A stretch of 13,006 nucleotides of DNA from an uncultured Ruminococcus sp. (GTDB lineage Bacteria > Bacillota > Clostridia > Oscillospirales > Ruminococcaceae), in assembly GCA_902783235.1 (NCBI GenBank), contig CACZQG010000016.1, forward strand, positions 1 through 13,006, given 5' to 3'. Numbering within the stretch: position 1 is the first letter of the stretch; each line of letters begins with the position of its first letter. Under the pieces are notes generated by a model, which was given only the letters and a program-made list of their open reading frames with translations, ran no database searches and had not been told where the DNA came from. This document shows positions 7,669 to 13,006 of the stretch, in pieces. The position numbers and the translations under genes were made by a program.

Positions 7669-8440
7669 TTTTAGTATTTCTCTTTATATTATTGAATCTT
7701 TCTCTTACCTGCTGCATATTTCCGCAGGACATTTTACCTTCGGGACAATTGCCATTTACACAAGGTGCCCCTGCATTTTCAAAAAGAGTGGGAGCAACCT
7801 GATAGCATAGCCTGAACATTTCAGTTGCCAATTCCCTGATTTCCCACTGAGCACGATTACAGCAGCGCAATCTAAAGAATCCGTAAAGACTTCGAGCATT
7901 CATAGTAACAACCATTTTTGTTTCACAGGCATTTGGCAAAACAAATCTTGCGTCCTCAATTGCTTTTTTTTCAGCACGTGACCGAGCGATCTTTTCGCTC
8001 ATGCCGTTACTTATATTTTCGTTATAGTATTTTTCCTGAAGTATATCCGATATTTTATTATAGCTTTCAAGTGCATTTTTCATTGAATCATCGAAAATTT
8101 GTGCGGCTTGTTCATTTTCGGCTATTGCAGGAGGAGTTATGTATATAAAATCATTTTGTTTAACATAACGCTGACTCTGGACTGAAAAAGAAGCGTGACG
8201 ATGTCGTGTGATCTGTGCAAGCAAGGTTCTGGATACCCCTTCAATAGCAAATGTAAATGAAGAATGTTCAATAGGGCTTTCGTGTCCTATATCGGCAAGC
8301 ATTCTGACAAAGCGATCTGTTTTATCCTTGTCAAGTCCTTCCATTATGTCTTCACAGCTGCTTTCTGAATAGCAAAGTTTAGCTGAAGCTGCAATTAGCT
8401 TTTCAGGTTCAGCAGTATAGGATATCAGCGTAACGTTCAA
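7658..8440 (-). CDS. thyX: Flavin-dependent thymidylate synthase
   Basis: ThyX methylates dUMP to dTMP with methylene-THF, FAD and NADPH, releasing THF rather than dihydrofolate, so it does not need dihydrofolate reductase for recycling. The 260-aa protein contains the ThyX motif as RHRHASFSVQSQRY (79-92), which keeps the RHRx7S core, and an Arg-rich dUMP/flavin region (SLYGFFRLRCC, 184-194). The C-terminal tail has three cysteines (227, 232 and 239) in the segment CVNGNCPEGKMSCG. The start is TTG (8438-8440) with GGGGTGG 5 nt upstream; it yields MNVTLISYT, a typical N-terminus. An ATG 4 nt upstream is out of frame and opens only an 11-codon ORF. It leads a six-gene unit behind a strong promoter and a leader of about 210 nt. 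Confidence 0.96.
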   Translation of the reverse strand: MNVTLISYTAEPEKLIAASAKLCYSESSCEDIMEGLDKDKTDRFVRMLADIGHESPIEHSSFTFAIEGVSRTLLAQITRHRHASFSVQSQRYVKQNDFIYITPPAIAENEQAAQIFDDSMKNALESYNKISDILQEKYYNENISNGMSEKIARSRAEKKAIEDARFVLPNACETKMVVTMNARSLYGFFRLRCCNRAQWEIRELATEMFRLCYQVAPTLFENAGAPCVNGNCPEGKMSCGNMQQVRERFNNIKRNTKNEQ

Positions 8441-8445
8441 TCATA

Positions 8446-8452
8446 CCACCCC
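8446..8452 (-). promoter_or_regulatory. Shine-Dalgarno site that sets the thyX TTG start
   Basis: GGGGTGG on the minus strand is 5 nt from the TTG start of thyX. It is only 1 nt from the out-of-frame ATG at 8442-8444, which argues against that ATG as a main start. Confidence 0.6.
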
Positions 8453-8660
8453 ATTTACAAGTTTAAGCGATCATTGCACAATAGCAGTATAACGGATGCA
8501 TTCAGATGCATCAATAAAATTATGCATTATGGCAAAATTCCAAGCATATCTCAAGAGCATTTTCATTATATCTGAATAACAGATTTGGTGAAATGCTAAA
8601 TGGTAAGATTCAAAGCCATCAGGATGCCTATATACATTACTGCCTTGTACATTTTATAAT
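8453..8660 (-). promoter_or_regulatory. Long 5' leader of the thyX unit, no recognised riboswitch
   Basis: This stretch is transcribed as about 200 nt between the predicted start (near 8654) and the thyX ribosome binding site. It holds a possible 13-codon ORF (8596-8637), a small hairpin (8495-8512) and three ATGCAT palindromes (8496-8501, 8506-8511, 8522-8527). I could not match it to T-box, tetrahydrofolate, purine or other riboswitch consensus patterns that I know, and there is no terminator-like hairpin with a U run. It is the only gap over 300 bases in the window (8441-8778, together with the two divergent promoters). Confidence 0.45.
8495..8512 (-). repeat. Small inverted repeat (hairpin) in the thyX leader
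   Basis: GATGCA and TGCATC flank a 6-nt loop (TCTGAA on the transcript strand), giving a perfect 6-bp stem. It lies about 43 nt before the thyX ribosome binding site and has no U tract after it, so it is not an intrinsic terminator. It could be a minor structural element or an operator. Confidence 0.4.
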
Positions 8661-8689
8661 ATTATAACATTTTTTTACTGATTAGTCAA
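8661..8689 (-). promoter_or_regulatory. Sigma-A-type promoter of the thyX six-gene unit
   Basis: On the minus strand, -35 TTGACT (8684-8689) and -10 TATAAT (8661-8666) are separated by an ideal 17 bp. Expected transcription start is near 8654. Its -35 lies 23 bp from the -35 of the divergent CDF promoter. Confidence 0.8.
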
Positions 8690-8712
8690 CTGAATTATTT
8701 GAAGGTTTTTAT

Positions 8713-8741
8713 TTGCATTTATTCCATTCTTGTGCTATAAT
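8713..8741 (+). promoter_or_regulatory. Extended -10 promoter of the CDF transporter gene
   Basis: -35 TTGCAT (8713-8718), 17-bp spacer and -10 TATAAT (8736-8741), with TGC immediately before the -10 forming an extended -10 element. The leader to the ATG is about 30 nt, and no operator is recognised. Confidence 0.78.
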
Positions 8742-8778
8742 ATATAAATACATGATATAGGTATTGAGGGAATTAATT

Positions 8779-9957
8779 ATGACTAATCTTCTTGTAAAAA
8801 CATTTATAAAGAATTATGACTGCATAAATGATCCTGTGGTTCGTAAAAGATACGGAACACTAAGCAGTATAGTAGGAATAATATGCAATATCGTTCTTTT
8901 TTTAGTTAAATATTTCATTGGAAGCCTTGCTAATTCTATTTCAATAGTATCCGATGCATTCAATAATCTATCTGACTGTGCCGGATGTGTAGTAACTCTT
9001 TGGGGATATAAAATGGCTTCAAAGCCCGCTGACAGAGATCATCCATTTGGACATGGAAGAATGGAATATCTGACTGCGTTGTTTTTGTCTGTTATCATTA
9101 TGTTTGTAGGAGTAGAACTTTTTAGGGTATCAGCATCAAAGATTTTATATCCGGAACATATTCGATTCAGTATTGCATCAGCATCAGCACTGATTATTTC
9201 AATAGGCATAAAACTGTGGATGTCACTTTTTAATGGTAAAATTGGCAAAAAAATCAATTCTTCTGTTCTATCTGCTACGGCAAAGGATAGCAGAAATGAC
9301 GTTCTTGCCACTTCTGCTGCATTGGCTGCATTGGTAATATCCCTTTTTAGTGACCTTCCGATAGATGGAATAATGGGGTTGTTTGTTTCTGCGTTTATTA
9401 TAAAAACAGGTTTTGACATTGCCAAAGATACCATAGATGATTTACTGGGTAAGCCAGCTGATAAAGAAACTGTCAGAAAGATCAAATTACTTGTATTGGA
9501 GAACAAACGTATACTCGGTGTTCATGATCTGGTCATTCATAACTATGGACCCGGTAATCTTATTGGAAGCTGTCACGTTGAAGTGGATCATCATGAAAAC
9601 ATACTTGAGATTCATGATGTAGTAGACTCTATTGAAAGACGTATAGGAAGTGAAATGGGGATCAGAATGACTATACATACTGATCCTGTGGATTCTGATT
9701 GTCAACTCAGAAATGAATTAAAGGATCTTACATCAAGTATTCTTTCTGAAATCGATGATAAGCTCTGTTTTCATGATTTCCGAGTAGTGCAAAGCGATTC
9801 TCATATTAATCTTATATTTGACCTTGAAGTACCATACAAATATAAGTATTCTAACGATATATTAAAACAGATGATAGATGATAAGCTGAAAAACTATGAT
9901 AGAAAATTTTATACAGTAATAATATTTGATAGTGAGGATAATGCGGAAGACGATTAA
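8779..9957 (+). CDS. Cation diffusion facilitator (CDF) family metal efflux transporter
   Basis: This 392-aa membrane protein exports divalent metal ions, probably by proton antiport. Hydrophobic segments span roughly residues 28-215, with the CDF signature SLANSISIVSDAFNNLSD (49-66) and the HPFGHGRMEY loop (88-97). The TM2 metal-site region has Asp59, Asn63 and Asp66; TM5 has Asp170 and Asp174 (DSRND). A DxxxD rather than HxxxD TM5 site is more like Mn/Fe-type CDFs than the zinc exporter YiiP; the ion is inference. A cytoplasmic domain (about 220-305) contains several His residues (HDLVIHNYG, VEVDHHE). A second, similar-looking segment follows (about 310-385). Start is ATG 8779-8781 with GAGGG 8 nt upstream. 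It is a single-gene unit, divergent from thyX. Confidence 0.92.
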   Translation: MTNLLVKTFIKNYDCINDPVVRKRYGTLSSIVGIICNIVLFLVKYFIGSLANSISIVSDAFNNLSDCAGCVVTLWGYKMASKPADRDHPFGHGRMEYLTALFLSVIIMFVGVELFRVSASKILYPEHIRFSIASASALIISIGIKLWMSLFNGKIGKKINSSVLSATAKDSRNDVLATSAALAALVISLFSDLPIDGIMGLFVSAFIIKTGFDIAKDTIDDLLGKPADKETVRKIKLLVLENKRILGVHDLVIHNYGPGNLIGSCHVEVDHHENILEIHDVVDSIERRIGSEMGIRMTIHTDPVDSDCQLRNELKDLTSSILSEIDDKLCFHDFRVVQSDSHINLIFDLEVPYKYKYSNDILKQMIDDKLKNYDRKFYTVIIFDSEDNAEDD

Positions 9958-9981
9958 AAAACAGGCTTAGCGCCTGTTTTT
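9957..9981. terminator. Bidirectional intrinsic terminator between the convergent units
   Basis: A perfect 10-bp stem (aaaaacaggc / gcctgttttt) with a 5-nt loop has an A run on one side and a T run on the other. It therefore works as a rho-independent terminator in both directions. It begins at the CDF stop and ends 2 bp from the stop of the minus-strand 118-aa gene. Confidence 0.92.
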
Positions 9982-9983
9982 GT

Positions 9984-10340
9984 TTATAGTTTTTCCATTT
10001 CCTCATATGTAAGTGGTCGTACAGTAATATTATAGTTACCTTCAGACATACAATAATCCATGAGCTTCAGTAATGCCTCACGATAATTCATATCCTTTAT
10101 TATCCCGGGAATTGTTACACCCACAAGACAAAGCTGCCAGTCCTCGACCCTTTTGTATTCATACCTCCAGGTAGACCAAGGGTCTCTTGGAAGTACTGTG
10201 GCTTCGCCTTCATTCATATTAATTGTTCCATAGACGGAACCATCAGGCTTAGTGTAAAACTCGGGGCTAACCTGGGTTGGAACTAATTCTTCAAAAGGAT
10301 CCTTTACTTCTTTCTTTTTAAACCTACTAAATAATCCCAT
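9984..10340 (-). CDS. Conserved-looking protein of unknown function, last gene of the pyr-ruvX unit
   Basis: This 118-aa soluble protein is one I do not recognise. It opens with a short basic amphipathic stretch (MGLFSRFKKKEVKDPFEEL) and has no membrane segment, signal peptide or cysteine motif. A central aromatic segment, DPWSTWRYEYKRVEDW (53-68), is followed by a hydrophobic strand (LCLVGVTIPGII, 70-81) and a helix (YREALLKLMDYCM, 86-98); an alpha/beta fold seems likely. Start is ATG 10338-10340 with GGAGG 8 nt upstream; a longer frame from TTG 10361 overlaps ruvX and has no better support. It starts 17 bp after ruvX and ends beside the terminator. Good ribosome binding site and operon position argue it is real. 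Function is unknown. Confidence 0.85.
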   Translation of the reverse strand: MGLFSRFKKKEVKDPFEELVPTQVSPEFYTKPDGSVYGTINMNEGEATVLPRDPWSTWRYEYKRVEDWQLCLVGVTIPGIIKDMNYREALLKLMDYCMSEGNYNITVRPLTYEEMEKL

Positions 10341-10357
10341 GATCCTGACCTCCAATA

Positions 10358-10786
10358 TCAATGGAATTTACCGGAATTCTTTCTGTAACCCAAATAACTT
10401 TCAAGAATAAGTGTCGCTGCTACAGCATCAACTACAGCCTTGCGTTTTTTTCCTCTTGTATTAGTATTATTAAGATAATTGTGTGCAATAACAGTCGTAC
10501 AACGTTCATCCCACATTTCAACAGGTACAGATACCAAACTTCTAAGCTTTTCAGCAAATTCCATACATAATTTAGCTTTTTCACCAATATCATTATTCAT
10601 ATGCTTCGGAAGTCCCACAACTATCATTTCAGCATGATTTACTTTAGCAGCTTCCGCAGTCATAGAAATACAAATATCAAAGTTTTTTTCATTTAATACA
10701 GTCAAAGGGGATGCCAGCATTTCCAGCTTATCACATATGGCAAGTCCGGTACGTGAACTGCCCACATCAACAGCCATTATCTTCAT
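10358..10786 (-). CDS. ruvX: RuvX/YqgF family Holliday junction resolvase-like protein
   Basis: YqgF proteins have an RNase H-like fold; roles reported include Holliday junction cleavage and, in E. coli, maturation of the 16S rRNA 5' end. The 142-aa protein shows the family motifs: MAVDVGSSRTG with Asp7, VVGLPKHMNNDIGEKA, WDERCTT with Asp93/Glu94, and KAVVDAVAATLILESYL with Asp120. These acidic residues form the metal site. Gene length is normal. The ATG is preceded by GGTGAGG 7 nt away, which lies in the last codons of pyrD, only 9 bp upstream. In many Firmicutes ruvX sits near mltG (as in Bacillus subtilis yrrK-yrrL); here it is linked to pyrD instead. Confidence 0.93.
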   Translation of the reverse strand: MKIMAVDVGSSRTGLAICDKLEMLASPLTVLNEKNFDICISMTAEAAKVNHAEMIVVGLPKHMNNDIGEKAKLCMEFAEKLRSLVSVPVEMWDERCTTVIAHNYLNNTNTRGKKRKAVVDAVAATLILESYLGYRKNSGKFH

Positions 10787-10795
10787 GTGAATACC

Positions 10796-11707
10796 TCACC
10801 ATTGCTGTACACTGCCAACAATATCCTTTATAGCGGATATCTTCTTATTGTCCAGCCATTTATTCATACCATCAATTATTTTCAAAGGGGCATATGGGTC
10901 AATAAATACAGCGCCACCCACCTGAACAGCAGATGCTCCAGCCATCATCATTTCGATGGCATCTTCTCCTGATGCTATACCGCCCATACCTATTACAGGT
11001 ATCTTTACAGCATTGGCTGTCTGCCATACCATACGCACAGCAACAGGAAATACAGCAGGTCCCGACATTCCTCCCATATTGTTTTTAAGGACGGGTCTGC
11101 GTGAGTTAATATCAATTCTCATGCCCAATAATGTATTAATAAGTGATACTGCATCGGCACCCTCGGCTTCAACTGCTTTAGCAATGTCTGTGATGCTTGT
11201 AACATTTGGGGATAGCTTGACAACAAGAGGCTTTTTTGTAACTTTTCTTACCTGTTTAGTAATTGATGCTGCGCCTTCACAAGAAGCACCAAAAGCCATA
11301 CCGCCTTGTTTTACATTAGGACATGAAATATTTAATTCGATCATATGAACATCTGTTGAATCAAGCATTTCTGCGATCTTAACATATTCATCTGCCGTTG
11401 ATCCGGCAATATTTGCAAGAATTACGGTATTTTTGGTCAGCAGATAGGGTAATTCATTATTAATAAAGGCATCTATACCGGGATTTTGCAAACCAACTGA
11501 ATTTAGCATACCCGATGGTGTCTCTGCTATTCGTGGAGATAGATTGCCGGTTCTCGGAGTAATAGTAGTACCTTTAGTTGCAATACCGCCAAGTCTTGAG
11601 AGCTCATACATTTTTTCATATTCTCTTCCATAACCGAATACTCCGGATGCCGGGATCACAGGATTCTTGAATTCAACACCTGCTATCTTTACAGATAAGT
11701 CAGCCAT
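10796..11707 (-). CDS. pyrD: Dihydroorotate dehydrogenase B, catalytic subunit (class 1B)
   Basis: PyrD oxidises dihydroorotate to orotate with FMN in pyrimidine synthesis and passes electrons to PyrK. The 303-aa barrel protein starts with VKIAGVEFKNPVIPASGVFGYG (abridged: VEFKNPVIPASG, 11-22). It has ATKGTT with Lys45, NSVGLQNPG (69-77), NISCPNVKQGG with the class 1 active-site Cys129, and the phosphate-binding MGGIASGEDA (241-250) and GASAVQVG (257-264). The ATG follows a near-perfect AAAGGAGGT at 9 nt and shares one base with the pyrK stop (TGATG). Cys as base plus the adjacent pyrK show that it is the NAD-linked class 1B enzyme. Confidence 0.96.
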   Translation of the reverse strand: MADLSVKIAGVEFKNPVIPASGVFGYGREYEKMYELSRLGGIATKGTTITPRTGNLSPRIAETPSGMLNSVGLQNPGIDAFINNELPYLLTKNTVILANIAGSTADEYVKIAEMLDSTDVHMIELNISCPNVKQGGMAFGASCEGAASITKQVRKVTKKPLVVKLSPNVTSITDIAKAVEAEGADAVSLINTLLGMRIDINSRRPVLKNNMGGMSGPAVFPVAVRMVWQTANAVKIPVIGMGGIASGEDAIEMMMAGASAVQVGGAVFIDPYAPLKIIDGMNKWLDNKKISAIKDIVGSVQQW

Positions 11708-12477
11708 CAGAATACTACCTCCTTTGCATTGAATACAGGACCATTCTTACATACATGAGAGAAATGCTCTTGACCGTCTTTATGAGTTTTACAAGCGCAT
11801 ACCAAACAGGCTCCGACTCCGCAGCCCATCCTTTCTTCAAGAGATATTTCACAGAATACGTCCTTATTATTACAAATTGATGCTACTCCATTAAGCATGG
11901 GCATGGGACCGCACGCATAAACAGCATCGATTCCACCCTTGTCAAGTAATTCATGGAGAGGTGCAGTAACCAATCCTTTTTGTCCAACAGAGCCGTCATC
12001 TGTACACAGAATAGTTTCAGTCCCCAATGCTTTTAAATCTTCTTGTAGGATAATTGCATCAAAGCTTCTGAATCCGGAGATACATATTGCTTTATTGCCG
12101 TAAATAGCAGCAAGTGGCAGCATAGGTGGTAAGCCAATACCACCTCCTACCAATATAACTTTTTTAAAAGAATCATCAATAGTAAAGCCATGTCCCAAGG
12201 GAGCCAGCATATCAATGTTTTCTCCAGACCTCATCTGAGATATTCTTTTTGTTCCGTCTCCCTTTATAGCATAGACGATCCGGAGAGTCCCCTCTTCCCT
12301 GTTTATACAACAGATAGATATTGGACGCCGCAAAGTAGCACCGGCAGGAAGTATATGCACAAACTGTCCCGGTTGTGCTTCATTTGCCACTTTAGGACAT
12401 TTTATGACCATGCTGAAAATATCCTTGGCAATTGCCTTGTTTTCCATTATAAGAAAATAATCCTGAATATATGCCAA
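11707..12477 (-). CDS. pyrK: Dihydroorotate dehydrogenase B, electron transfer subunit
   Basis: PyrK carries FAD and a [2Fe-2S] cluster and transfers electrons from PyrD to NAD+. The 256-aa protein has an N-terminal flavin-binding barrel with RRPISICCI (50-58) and a nucleotide-binding domain with VGGGIGLPPM (110-119) and ACGPMPML (188-195). The C-terminal cluster motif has Cys219, Cys224, Cys227 and Cys243 (RMGCGVGACLVCAC...VC). The start is TTG (12475-12477): AAGGAG lies 9 nt upstream, and the next ATG (residue 11) would cut into the first strand. It starts 15 bp after the upstream flavin-protein gene and is coupled to pyrD. Confidence 0.95.
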   Translation of the reverse strand: MAYIQDYFLIMENKAIAKDIFSMVIKCPKVANEAQPGQFVHILPAGATLRRPISICCINREEGTLRIVYAIKGDGTKRISQMRSGENIDMLAPLGHGFTIDDSFKKVILVGGGIGLPPMLPLAAIYGNKAICISGFRSFDAIILQEDLKALGTETILCTDDGSVGQKGLVTAPLHELLDKGGIDAVYACGPMPMLNGVASICNNKDVFCEISLEERMGCGVGACLVCACKTHKDGQEHFSHVCKNGPVFNAKEVVF

Positions 12478-12486
12478 AACCCAACT

Positions 12487-12492
12487 CTCCTT
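12487..12492 (-). promoter_or_regulatory. Shine-Dalgarno site that supports the pyrK TTG start
   Basis: AAGGAG on the minus strand directly follows the stop of the upstream gene and is 9 nt from the TTG at 12475-12477. Confidence 0.65.
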
Positions 12493-12981
12493 TCAATCAG
12501 CTCCACCTGCTATAGGATTGACCTTAGCAGTTATGGAGGTAACAGTAAGCTCAGCAACTGCTGTCTTGTCTACCATGTTTTTGTTATACTCAAATTCCCG
12601 TGTCATCTCGTAACGTGCCATAATTATATTATCGATGGCTTTTTGTCTGTCATCTGCTATAAGAAATTTGATATCAGCTGTTCCCATAACACTTTTATAC
12701 CTCATGGTAACATCTTTTTTATCAGGAATACACTCCATTTTTAAGGGAATATCCATTTCAAATGAGCATTTAAGGTTTTTATTCATAAGTTCATATTTTC
12801 TTCCGGCCATAGCTCCATGAATATAGAATCTTATTATACCATCAATGTACGTATACGCAAAATTCAATGGTACAATATAAGGATAGTCTTTATCAACCAG
12901 ACCAATTCTCAGAATATGGCACTCATCAATGATTTTCATTATCTCATTGATATCTGTTATTTCCCTGTCCTTACGTCTCAT
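12493..12981 (-). CDS. Pyridoxamine 5'-phosphate oxidase-related, FMN-binding (Nim-like) protein
   Basis: This 162-aa protein fits the FMN-binding split-barrel group that includes 5-nitroimidazole resistance proteins (NimA-like). Visible hallmarks are MRRKDREITD at the start, PYIVPLNFAY (34-43), YIHGAMAGRK (53-62), a flavin-phosphate region, and YKSVMGTADI (95-104). Most such proteins have no proven substrate; resistance should not be assumed. It precedes pyrK by 15 bp and so is part of the pyr unit. The ATG (12979-12981) has GGAGAG upstream and gives the family-typical N-terminus, although this frame is open to the window edge. The stretch before it contains ORF ends in two other frames, one forming an ATGA overlap, so another gene probably precedes it. 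Confidence 0.87.
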   Translation of the reverse strand: MRRKDREITDINEIMKIIDECHILRIGLVDKDYPYIVPLNFAYTYIDGIIRFYIHGAMAGRKYELMNKNLKCSFEMDIPLKMECIPDKKDVTMRYKSVMGTADIKFLIADDRQKAIDNIIMARYEMTREFEYNKNMVDKTAVAELTVTSITAKVNPIAGGAD

Positions 12982-13006
12982 TCTTTCTCTCCAGCGGTGA
13001 ACCGCA

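Noticed and set aside
8409..8444. ATG 4 nt upstream of the thyX TTG as the thyX start
   Set aside because: It is out of frame, opens only 11 codons, and is too close to the Shine-Dalgarno site.
9039..9506. Minus-strand ORF of 155 codons opposite the CDF gene
   Set aside because: Composition reflects the complementary strand of the transporter; no start signal.
12190..12744. Plus-strand ORF of 184 codons across pyrK and the flavin-protein gene
   Set aside because: Spans the junction of two certain minus-strand genes and has no recognisable domain.
12971..13006. C-terminal end of an upstream gene at the right edge (either ...RFTAGEKE or ...CGSPLERKNET)
   Set aside because: Two frames end here and the visible part is too short to choose or identify; the ATGA overlap favours ...RFTAGEKE, but this is not enough for a feature.
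1..13006. CRISPR arrays, IS elements, tRNA/rRNA genes, toxin-antitoxin pairs or phage genes
   Set aside because: No direct-repeat arrays, transposase motifs, cloverleaf-like segments or foreign-looking islands are visible.

Overview
The window suggests an AT-rich, strictly anaerobic Gram-positive bacterium of the Clostridia, most likely Lachnospiraceae. The signs are an oxygen-sensitive class III ribonucleotide reductase (NrdD/NrdG), flavin-dependent ThyX thymidylate synthase, NAD-linked dihydroorotate dehydrogenase (PyrD/PyrK), strong AGGAGG-like ribosome binding sites and frequent TTG starts. The family placement is inference. Almost everything is core metabolism; I see no mobile element, CRISPR array, tRNA or rRNA.

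Layout, left to right. (1) 1-2906, minus strand: an edge-truncated ORF, then nrdG and nrdD. They lie behind one promoter overlapped by two NrdR-type boxes 31 bp apart. (2) 2964-8689, minus strand: a tightly packed six-gene unit, thyX > thymidylate-kinase-like gene > DJ-1/PfpI gene > 5-formyl-THF cyclo-ligase > mltG > U32 (TrhP/YrrO-like) gene. Every junction overlaps or is under 20 bp. A strong promoter lies at 8661-8689, followed by a leader of about 210 nt. (3) 8713-9957, plus strand: a divergently transcribed CDF metal transporter with its own extended -10 promoter. (4) 9957-9981: one hairpin that can terminate transcription from both sides. (5) 9984-12981, minus strand: a second compact unit, Nim-like flavin protein > pyrK > pyrD > ruvX > unknown 118-aa gene, whose promoter lies beyond the right edge.

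How the genes fit together: most of the window serves nucleotide supply. NrdD/NrdG make deoxyribonucleotides without oxygen. ThyX makes dTMP from dUMP and methylene-THF, the neighbouring kinase probably makes dTDP, and the cyclo-ligase returns 5-formyl-THF to the active folate pool. PyrD/PyrK perform the redox step of UMP synthesis. MltG (peptidoglycan strand release), a U32 tRNA-hydroxylation-type protein and RuvX ride in the same units.

I did not find a clearly new system. The points most worth a second look are the thyX leader, the thymidylate-kinase-like protein with an altered DRY motif, the Nim-like protein inside the pyr unit, and the unidentified 118-aa gene. Several starts were moved from the longest ORF on ribosome-binding-site evidence (nrdG, nrdD, U32, CDF, 118-aa gene).
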